From an uncultured Collinsella sp. (GTDB lineage: Bacteria > Actinomycetota > Coriobacteriia > Coriobacteriales > Coriobacteriaceae), in NCBI GenBank assembly GCA_900545905.1, contig URBA01000029.1:1-10610 (forward strand): a stretch of 10,610 bases of DNA. Direction: 5' to 3'. This document shows, one piece after another, positions 5,953 through 10,610 of this stretch. The notes beneath the pieces are model-generated. The model was not told the DNA's origin and did no database searches. It was given only the letters and a program-made list of their open reading frames with translations. Both the position numbers and the translations under genes were made by a program. Positions within the stretch are counted from its first letter, which is position 1; every line of letters begins with the position of its first letter.

Positions 5953-5994
5953 CCGTTAACGGACGTTTTGCCCTGCAGGGTTCGAGAAAAACGT
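5953..5994. repeat. Cluster of nested palindromes between upp and the atp operon
   Basis: CCGTTAACGG (5953-5962) and CCCTGCAGGG (5971-5980) are each perfect 10-bp palindromes. The second sits inside a further inverted repeat, ACGTTTT (5963-5969) with AAAACGT (5988-5994). They directly follow the hairpin at 5916-5950, giving four dyads in 79 bases. They could be regulator binding sites, part of a terminator region, or a DNA structure element. Nothing recognisable is encoded here. Confidence 0.45.
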
Positions 5995-6047
5995 ATTACC
6001 TACCTGCGGCATAAAGAAGGTCTTAAGAAAACGAACAGGTGCGTATT

Positions 6048-6066
6048 AACCGATGCTTTTTCGGTT
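6048..6066. promoter_or_regulatory. Inverted repeat overlapping the atp promoter -35 element
   Basis: AACCGA (6048-6053) and TCGGTT (6061-6066) form a perfect 6-bp inverted repeat around TGCTTTT. The right arm shares two bases with the -35 hexamer at 6065-6070, so a protein bound here would affect the atp promoter. It could instead be a weak terminator stem for transcripts arriving from upp. Two similar 9-10-base segments, CGTATTACC (5992-6000) and CGTATTAACC (6042-6051), occur 50 bases apart, which might reflect repeated binding sites. Confidence 0.35.
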
Positions 6067-6092
6067 GTACTTTAGCGATTGGCTCGTACAAT
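6065..6092 (+). promoter_or_regulatory. Promoter of the ATP synthase operon
   Basis: TTGTAC (6065-6070) and TACAAT (6087-6092) make a good sigma-70/SigA-type promoter with a 16-base spacer. The expected start is near 6099, giving a leader of about 55 bases before the first atp gene. It is the best-looking promoter in the window and is correctly placed for a separately transcribed, strongly expressed operon. Confidence 0.7.
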
Positions 6093-6154
6093 AGTCACCA
6101 ATGTTTGGCGGGAACTGTTCTGGGAAGCGTTAAAGAGGGAAAGTGAGGACGCCA

Positions 6155-6466
6155 GTGTTTCAGATAGCCGATCTGCTCGCTATCGTTGCAGGCGTCATCG
6201 CGGGCGCGGTCGCCTTTCTTCCCTTTGTTTTTACGCTCAAGCCGGTTCTTGACGATAAACAGAATGCGGACATGCTCAAGGGTATGGTGAGCCTGGCGGT
6301 CTCGGCAATCGCCCTGCTCGTCTTTACCTTGGTTGTGTTTGCGTTGTTCGGAGAGGCGTTTCGCATGTTCCTCCTGGGCGAGGCGATCGGCTTCGTGGCC
6401 TTTATGGCCGCCTGCACGGTTCGTGTCGTCAAGGCGCTGCGAGATCCTCATGAGGTCGAAAGGTAA
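6155..6466 (+). CDS. atpI: Small three-helix membrane protein, AtpI-like, first gene of the ATP synthase operon
   Basis: This gene encodes about 103 residues with three predicted membrane segments (about 7-28, 44-65 and 69-92) and short charged connecting loops, including KPVLDDKQN at 29-37. Its place immediately before atpB and after the operon promoter is that of atpI, whose product is a membrane helper thought to assist c-ring assembly or Mg2+ handling. Sequence similarity to known AtpI proteins is not obvious to me, and classical AtpI has four helices, so the call rests mainly on position and topology. The GTG at 6155 is preferred because GAGG ends 6 bases upstream. A GTG at 6143, with AGAGGG nearer to it, would add four residues. 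The stop at 6464-6466 lies three bases before the atpB start, indicating translational coupling. Confidence 0.65.
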   Translation: MFQIADLLAIVAGVIAGAVAFLPFVFTLKPVLDDKQNADMLKGMVSLAVSAIALLVFTLVVFALFGEAFRMFLLGEAIGFVAFMAACTVRVVKALRDPHEVER

Positions 6467-6469
6467 GTC

Positions 6470-7273
6470 GTGGAAATTTTTGAAAAGCTGCCTGATGAGA
6501 TTAATCATCTGGTCAGCGAGTTCAGCTCCACCCCTGTCGTGGGCGATCTGAGCTGCGGCATCACGCAGTACTCGTTTTGGCTGATCGTCTCCACGATCGT
6601 GCTCCTGATCGTCCTGGCCGTGTTCAAGAAGAAGCAGACCCTGGTTCCCAAGGGCTTCTTCGTCAACGGTTTCGAGTACATCATCGAGTACGTCGAGAAC
6701 GATATCGGCAAGGGCGTCGTGGGTGAGAACTGGAAGAAGCACTTCCCGTTCCTGTGCTCGCTTTTCCTGTTCATCCTGATCAATAACATGATCGGCCTGA
6801 TCCCGGGAATGAAGCCCGGCACCGGCGCAATCGGCTCCACCGCCGCGCTCGCCATCTTCGCCTTCGTGTACTTCATCTACTACGGATGCAAGGCTCACGG
6901 CGTGATCGGCTACATCAAGAGCCTCGCCCCGCAGGGCGTGAGCTTCCCGATGAACGTGCTTGTGTGGGTCGTCGAGCTTTTCTCGACCTTCCTGCGCCTC
7001 ATCACGCTTGCCGTCCGTCTGTTCTGCAACATGTTCGCAGGACACGTGGTCATGGGCTCGTTCGCCATCATGGCGAGCATGTTCATGCAGCCGCTGCTTC
7101 AGCAGGTTTCCGCGGCGCACGCCGTCGGCGCCCTGCCTTCGCTGGCCTGGCTTGCCATCCTCATCCTGATCTATGCGATCGAGCTTGTAGTCGGCGCCAT
7201 CCAGGCTTATGTCTTCACGGTCCTTACCGCCGTGTATGTCTCCGAGGCAGAGGAGGTTGCGGAGGAGGAGTAG
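6470..7273 (+). CDS. atpB: F1Fo ATP synthase subunit a
   Basis: Subunit a is the membrane stator half-channel that carries ions to and from the c ring. The 267-residue protein has several hydrophobic helices (about 34-52, 92-112, 124-140, 160-182, 193-210 and 225-256). The essential stator arginine is R183 in LAVRLFCNMFAGH (180-192), with the conserved N187 following; Q245 in the last helix matches the conserved glutamine there. The position held by Glu219 in E. coli is H192, an exchange known in other lineages, and C186 replaces the usual Gly. The C-terminus ends in an acidic tail (EAEEVAEEE). Translation starts at GTG 6470 with AAAGG six bases upstream, directly after the atpI stop. A 125-bp gap separates it from atpE, unusually wide for this operon. 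Confidence 0.95.
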   Translation: MEIFEKLPDEINHLVSEFSSTPVVGDLSCGITQYSFWLIVSTIVLLIVLAVFKKKQTLVPKGFFVNGFEYIIEYVENDIGKGVVGENWKKHFPFLCSLFLFILINNMIGLIPGMKPGTGAIGSTAALAIFAFVYFIYYGCKAHGVIGYIKSLAPQGVSFPMNVLVWVVELFSTFLRLITLAVRLFCNMFAGHVVMGSFAIMASMFMQPLLQQVSAAHAVGALPSLAWLAILILIYAIELVVGAIQAYVFTVLTAVYVSEAEEVAEEE

Positions 7274-7285
7274 TCTTCCGTTCGC

Positions 7286-7301
7286 GCCTTAAAGGTAAGG
7301 C
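7286..7301 (+). promoter_or_regulatory. Hairpin in the atpB-atpE gap
   Basis: GCCTTA (7286-7291) pairs perfectly with TAAGGC (7296-7301) around AAGG, 12 bases after the atpB stop. No T run follows, so it is more likely an RNA processing or stability element than a terminator. Such a stem 3' of atpB could set different mRNA levels for the a subunit (one per complex) and the c subunit (many per complex); this is an inference. The rest of the 125-bp gap shows no gene. Confidence 0.35.
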
Positions 7302-7386
7302 AATTCGTTAAACCGCTGGTGCCCGTACCCATGGAGCCCGGCAGTTATAAATAAGGTTATCCTGCGTGAAATAAGACACGCACGAC

Positions 7387-7394
7387 AAAGGAGG
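7387..7394 (+). promoter_or_regulatory. Near-perfect ribosome binding site of atpE
   Basis: AAAGGAGG precedes the GTG start at 7399 with a 4-base gap. It is one of the two strongest such sites in the window (the other serves atpA) and decides the atpE start, because no other start codon lies between it and the in-frame TAA at 7372. Strong initiation fits the need for many c subunits per complex. Confidence 0.7.
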
Positions 7395-7398
7395 AATC

Positions 7399-7593
7399 GT
7401 GGGAGTTATCGGTTACGGTCTCGGTGTTATCGGCGCTGGTCTTGCTATCGGCCTGTCTGCTCTGGGTGCTACGGGTGCTATGGCCCGTCAGCCTGAGGTC
7501 CAGGGCCGCGTGTTCACCGTCTTCATCATGGGCTCCGCCTTCGGCGAGGCTCTGGCTCTGATCGGCTTCGTTGTCGCGCTGATCGTTAAATAG
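7399..7593 (+). CDS. atpE: F1Fo ATP synthase subunit c
   Basis: Subunit c forms the rotating ring of Fo, a hairpin of two membrane helices. At 64 residues this is shorter than most (about 70-90). Helix 1 carries glycine repeats (G5, G7, G9, G12, G14, G18), the polar loop is ARQPE (29-33), and helix 2 carries the ion-binding carboxylate E50 in GSAFGEALAL (45-54). In Na+-binding rings a Gln in helix 1 and Ser/Thr beside the Glu complete the site; by alignment to Ilyobacter tartaricus subunit c, the equivalents here are I17, A51 and L52, so proton coupling is expected. Translation begins at a GTG with a near-perfect ribosome binding site. The atpF gene follows 15 bases after the stop. Confidence 0.95.
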   Translation: MGVIGYGLGVIGAGLAIGLSALGATGAMARQPEVQGRVFTVFIMGSAFGEALALIGFVVALIVK

Positions 7594-7608
7594 CACGGAG
7601 CGTCAAGT

Positions 7609-8211
7609 ATGAATCTTTCATCCCAGAAGAGCGCGATCGCACTCTCCGCGTCCGCGGCCGCGCTGCTCATGCCGGTTTCCGCGTTCGCTGAGGACGGCGC
7701 TGCCGGTGCGGACATCCTCATCCCTAAGATGGCGGAGTTCATCCCGGCGCTTATCGCCTTCCTGATTATCTGGATCGTGCTGGCCAAGGTCGCCCTGCCG
7801 GGCATCATGAAAACCATGGAGGAGCGCGGCAAGAAGATCGAGGAGAGCCTCGACGAGGCCGAGAAGACCAAGCAGGAGGCTATCGCCAAGCGCGCTGAGT
7901 CCGACTCGATCGTCACCGACGCCCGTCGTCAGGCTGCCGACATCGTTCTCGAGGCCCGTAAGGACGCCGAGTCCGAGCGCGCCCGTATCATCGAGGCTGC
8001 TCACAAGGAGGCCGAGGAGATCATCGCCAAGGCCCATACGACCGTCGAGGACGAGCGCAAGTCCATCTACGCCGGTGCCGCGAGCTCCATCGCCGACCTG
8101 TCCGTTGCCGTCGCCACCAAGATCGTGGGCGAGGCACTCGAGGACGATGCCGAGCAGAAGAAGCTCATCGAGCGCTACATCCAGGAAGCAGGTAGCCTGA
8201 ATGCCGACTAG
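7609..8211 (+). CDS. atpF: F1Fo ATP synthase subunit b with signal-peptide-like N-terminus
   Basis: Subunit b forms the peripheral stalk linking Fo to the F1 head. The 200-residue protein has a membrane helix at about 44-63, then the EERGKKIEESL segment (71-81) and a long charged, heptad-rich helix to about residue 180, typical of b. Unusually, a second hydrophobic stretch precedes it: residues 1-27 contain a short basic start (K7), an Ala/Leu-rich core and an SAFA/ED junction after A27 that looks like a signal peptidase I site. If cleaved, the mature protein would begin outside the membrane and cross once, preserving the normal b topology. The start ATG has CGGAG eight bases upstream; no shorter start before the membrane helix is evident except M21 and M41. 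The gene overlaps atpH by 11 bases. Confidence 0.93.
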   Translation: MNLSSQKSAIALSASAAALLMPVSAFAEDGAAGADILIPKMAEFIPALIAFLIIWIVLAKVALPGIMKTMEERGKKIEESLDEAEKTKQEAIAKRAESDSIVTDARRQAADIVLEARKDAESERARIIEAAHKEAEEIIAKAHTTVEDERKSIYAGAASSIADLSVAVATKIVGEALEDDAEQKKLIERYIQEAGSLNAD

Positions 8212-8677
8212 CCGCTATCAGGACAAGGTGCTCGAGACCTACGCGCGCTCCCTTCTGGAAGCCGCTAAGGCCGAGAACCATGTGTTCGAGGACCTCGAGA
8301 TGATCGAGCGCTTGGCTTCTGCCAGCCCCGAGATCATCGCCGTGCTCGACACCATGTCCAAGCGCGACCAGCTCGACCTTCTTCCCAAGGTGGCAGCTGC
8401 CTTTAAGTATGTTGCCGAGGAAGACGAGGATGTAGTGGGCGTGACCGTCACCACGGCGATCCCGCTCGACGACGAGCTGCGTCAAACCATCACTAAGAAA
8501 TGCGAGCAGGACTTCGGCCGCAAGGTATTCCTTATCGAGCAGGTCGACCCGTCTATCGTGGGCGGCCTGGTGCTCGAGGCCCGCGGCGAGCGTCGTGACA
8601 TCTCCGTCAAGACGCAGCTGCGCATCGCGCAGGAGACCCTCGCAAACTCTGCTAATTCGTACGGAGGTGAAGCCTAA
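8201..8677 (+). CDS. atpH: F1Fo ATP synthase subunit delta
   Basis: Subunit delta joins the peripheral stalk to the top of the alpha3beta3 head (called OSCP in mitochondria). The N-terminal helical domain starts with a family-like YARSLLEAA (14-22). The C-terminal region carries the signature VDPSIVGGLVLEARGERRD near residues 115-133, then an ISVKTQL strand and helix. It has 158 residues against about 175-180 in many bacteria, so the middle of the N-terminal bundle is compact. The ATG lies inside the end of atpF (11-base overlap), and its stop overlaps the atpA start by one base (TAATG at 8675-8679), so translation of b, delta and alpha is probably coupled. Confidence 0.93.
   Translation: MPTSRYQDKVLETYARSLLEAAKAENHVFEDLEMIERLASASPEIIAVLDTMSKRDQLDLLPKVAAAFKYVAEEDEDVVGVTVTTAIPLDDELRQTITKKCEQDFGRKVFLIEQVDPSIVGGLVLEARGERRDISVKTQLRIAQETLANSANSYGGEA
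8663..8670 (+). promoter_or_regulatory. Strong ribosome binding site of atpA
   Basis: GGAGGTGA lies at the end of atpH, six bases before the atpA ATG. It closely matches the 16S rRNA anti-Shine-Dalgarno complement. Together with the overlapping TAATG stop-start it should give efficient, coupled translation of alpha. Confidence 0.65.
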
Positions 8678-10275
8678 TGTCCGAAACCCTCAATGCCCAG
8701 GATATCGCCAAGAAACTGCAGGAGCAGCTCACGAGCCTCTCCGCGACGGTCGATACGCATGAGGTTTCAACGGTCGACGAGGTAGGCGACGGCATCGCGC
8801 GCGTCTCCGGCCTCAAGAGTGCCATGGCAGGCGAGCTTCTGGAGTTCAAGAGCTCCGATACCGGTGAGACCGTATTCGGCCTCGCCCAGAACCTTGACCG
8901 TGACGAGGTCGGCGCCGTTCTGTTTGGTGCCGTCGACTCCATCAAGGAAGGCGACGAGTGCCGCACCACTGGCCGCATTATGGATATTCCCGTGAGCCGT
9001 GCAATGCTCGGCCGCGTCGTCAATCCGCTCGGCCAGCCCATCGACGGTTTGGGTGACATTGTCGCCACGCACCGTCGTCCCATCGAGTTCAAGGCCCCCG
9101 GCGTCATCGACCGTACCCCGGTGTGCGAGCCGGTCCAGACCGGCCTATTGGCTATCGACTCCATGGTGCCTATCGGCCGCGGCCAGCGCGAGCTTATCAT
9201 CGGCGACCGTAAGACCGGTAAGACCGCCATTGCCATCGACGCTATCCTCAATCAGCGCGGCAAGGGCATGGTCTGCATCTATGTCGCCATCGGCCAGAAG
9301 GCCTCCACGGTTGCTAACATCCGCGAGACCCTCGCTCAGCACGGTGCGCTCGACTACACCATCATCGTTTCGGCAACCGCTGCTGATTCTGCCCCTATGC
9401 AGTACATCGCGCCTATGGCCGGTGCCGCTATCGGCGAGTTCTTCATGTACAACGGCGAGGACGGCAAGCCCGCCAGCGAGACCAACCCCGGCGGCCACGT
9501 GCTCGTCATCTACGACGACCTGTCCAAGCAGGCTGTGGCCTACCGTCAGATGTCGCTGACGCTGCATCGTCCGCCCGGACGCGAGGCCTATCCTGGCGAC
9601 ATCTTCTACCTGCACTCTCGTCTGCTCGAGCGTGCCGTCAAGATGTCCAAGAAGAACGGTTACGGCTCCATGACGGCACTGCCGATCATCGAGACCCAGG
9701 ACGGCGACGTCTCGGCCTACATTCCGACCAACGTCATTTCCATTACCGATGGTCAGATCTACCTGCAGTCCGAGCTCTTCTTCCAGGGCCAGCGCCCGGC
9801 AGTCGACGTGGGTATCTCCGTGTCCCGCGTCGGTGGTGACGCTCAGACCAAGGCCATGAAGCAGGTTGCCGGCAACCTTCGCCTGGACCTCGCTTCATAT
9901 CAGGAGCTCGCCGGCTTTACGCAGTTCGGCTCCGACCTTGACGAGGCTACGCAGAAGCAGCTTACCCACGGCGCTCGCATGACCGAGCTCCTTAAGCAGC
10001 CGCGCTACAAGCCGTTTGAGGTTTCCGAGCAGATCGTTACGCTGTTTGCCGGCAACGAGGGCTTCCTCGACGATCTCGAGATCGCCGACGTGCTTCCCTT
10101 CCGTGCCGAGCTCATCGAGTACATGGACAACGGTTTTGGCTCGTTGCTCGACAAGGTTCGCGCCAAGAAGATCGACGATGACACCAAGGCTGAGCTCCTG
10201 CGCGTCATCGGCGACTTTAAGCAGCAGTTCATGGCAAAGCACCATGCCGATACGACTGGATCAGAGGAGAACTAA
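8677..10275 (+). CDS. atpA: F1Fo ATP synthase subunit alpha
   Basis: Alpha forms the non-catalytic nucleotide sites and supplies the arginine finger to beta in the F1 head. The 532-residue protein shows the N-terminal beta barrel with VGDGIARVSGL near residues 36-46, the Walker A loop GDRKTGKT (176-183), the VAIGQKAST segment, a Walker B-like strand LVIYDDLSKQ, the LHRPPGREAYPGD segment, and the signature SVSRVGGDAQ (381-390) with arginine finger R384. The C-terminal helical domain follows. It is slightly longer than the E. coli protein (513), because of a somewhat longer N-terminus and a polar tail (HHADTTGSEEN). The start overlaps the atpH stop, and atpG begins five bases after its own stop. 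Confidence 0.98.
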   Translation: MSETLNAQDIAKKLQEQLTSLSATVDTHEVSTVDEVGDGIARVSGLKSAMAGELLEFKSSDTGETVFGLAQNLDRDEVGAVLFGAVDSIKEGDECRTTGRIMDIPVSRAMLGRVVNPLGQPIDGLGDIVATHRRPIEFKAPGVIDRTPVCEPVQTGLLAIDSMVPIGRGQRELIIGDRKTGKTAIAIDAILNQRGKGMVCIYVAIGQKASTVANIRETLAQHGALDYTIIVSATAADSAPMQYIAPMAGAAIGEFFMYNGEDGKPASETNPGGHVLVIYDDLSKQAVAYRQMSLTLHRPPGREAYPGDIFYLHSRLLERAVKMSKKNGYGSMTALPIIETQDGDVSAYIPTNVISITDGQIYLQSELFFQGQRPAVDVGISVSRVGGDAQTKAMKQVAGNLRLDLASYQELAGFTQFGSDLDEATQKQLTHGARMTELLKQPRYKPFEVSEQIVTLFAGNEGFLDDLEIADVLPFRAELIEYMDNGFGSLLDKVRAKKIDDDTKAELLRVIGDFKQQFMAKHHADTTGSEEN

Positions 10276-10280
10276 GCCCT

Positions 10281-10610
10281 ATGGCCAACCTTCGCGACAT
10301 TAAGAAGCGAATCTCCTCGGTTACCACGACCAAGCAGATCACGCGCACGATGGAGATGGTCTCTACGGCCAAGATCCGTCGTGCCCTCGATCGCTCCAAG
10401 CAGGCCGAGCCCTATAAGGAGGCGCTGACCGACGTCATGTTGACGGTCGCCGGCGACGCCTCCTGTTCGGGCACCGATCCCATGCTGCAGAAGCATGAGA
10501 GCGTCAAGCATGGCCTGATTGTCGTCATTGCCTCGGACCGCGGCCTTGCCGGCGGTTTCAATACGACGGTGGAGCGCACGGCCGAAAAGCTCGCCGCTTC
10601 TTGGGCGAAC
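10281..10610 (+). CDS. atpG: F1Fo ATP synthase subunit gamma, 3' end beyond the window
   Basis: Gamma is the central rotor shaft that couples c-ring rotation to the catalytic sites. The first 110 codons are present and open to the window end. The start MANLRDIKKRISSVTTTKQI is the canonical gamma N-terminus, followed by TRTMEMVSTAKIRRA (21-35) in the first coiled-coil helix and the signature SDRGLAGGFNT near residues 86-96. The usual Cys of SDRGLCGG is Ala here. AGAGGAG at 10263-10269 serves as ribosome binding site, 11 bases before the ATG and inside the end of atpA. The order predicts atpD and atpC downstream. Confidence 0.96.
   Translation, partial: MANLRDIKKRISSVTTTKQITRTMEMVSTAKIRRALDRSKQAEPYKEALTDVMLTVAGDASCSGTDPMLQKHESVKHGLIVVIASDRGLAGGFNTTVERTAEKLAASWAN

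Noticed and set aside
6095..7120. A 341-codon open frame on the - strand opposite atpI and atpB
   Set aside because: Its protein is low-complexity His/Asp/Glu/Arg-rich sequence, typical of the antisense of hydrophobic membrane genes, and the + strand here encodes clear ATP synthase genes.
1..10610. tRNA or rRNA genes, CRISPR arrays, transposases or attachment sites
   Set aside because: None seen: no cloverleaf-like segment, regularly spaced repeats, transposase motifs or flanking target duplications could be recognised by eye.

Overview
This window looks like part of the chromosome of a GC-rich Gram-positive actinomycete relative, most probably a Coriobacteriia member such as Collinsella. 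That placement is an inference from overall G+C richness, codon use, the style of the ATP synthase subunits (b subunit with a signal-like N-terminus, very short c subunit) and a gene order that matches the widespread Gram-positive prfA-prmC-sua5-...-upp-atp neighbourhood. No database search was possible. All convincing genes are on the + strand.

Layout. Bases 1-72 hold a probable promoter -10 element and a strong ribosome binding site for prmC (73-1335), the release-factor glutamine methyltransferase, which carries an unusually long Ala/Glu-rich insertion. Bases 1336-2656 form a small islet of lower G+C: an orphan HicB-like antitoxin/regulator (1416-1862), then a HigB-type (RelE superfamily) toxin (1972-2367) overlapping an XRE/HigA-type antitoxin (2354-2656). 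Both units have dyad symmetries at their promoters. The housekeeping series then resumes with the threonylcarbamoyl-AMP synthase gene tsaC/sua5 (2804-3547), glycerol kinase glpK (3561-5102) only 13 bp later, and uracil phosphoribosyltransferase upp (5226-5873).

A 281-bp non-coding stretch (5874-6154) contains a run of perfect inverted repeats followed by a good sigma-70-type promoter (TTGTAC-16-TACAAT). This starts the F1Fo ATP synthase operon: a small three-helix AtpI-like protein, then atpB (a), atpE (c), atpF (b), atpH (delta), atpA (alpha) and the first 110 codons of atpG (gamma), which runs off the end. Gene ends overlap or nearly touch, except for a 125-bp gap before atpE that holds a hairpin and a near-perfect ribosome binding site.

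Functionally, the window combines translation quality genes (PrmC modifies release factors; TsaC starts t6A tRNA modification), glycerol and uracil salvage, and the energy-coupling ATP synthase. The c-subunit residues point to H+ rather than Na+ coupling. I saw no clearly new biological system. The most interesting items are the toxin-antitoxin islet with its orphan HicB, the PrmC insertion, the altered phosphate loop in GlpK, the signal-peptide-like b subunit, and the cluster of palindromes upstream of the atp promoter.
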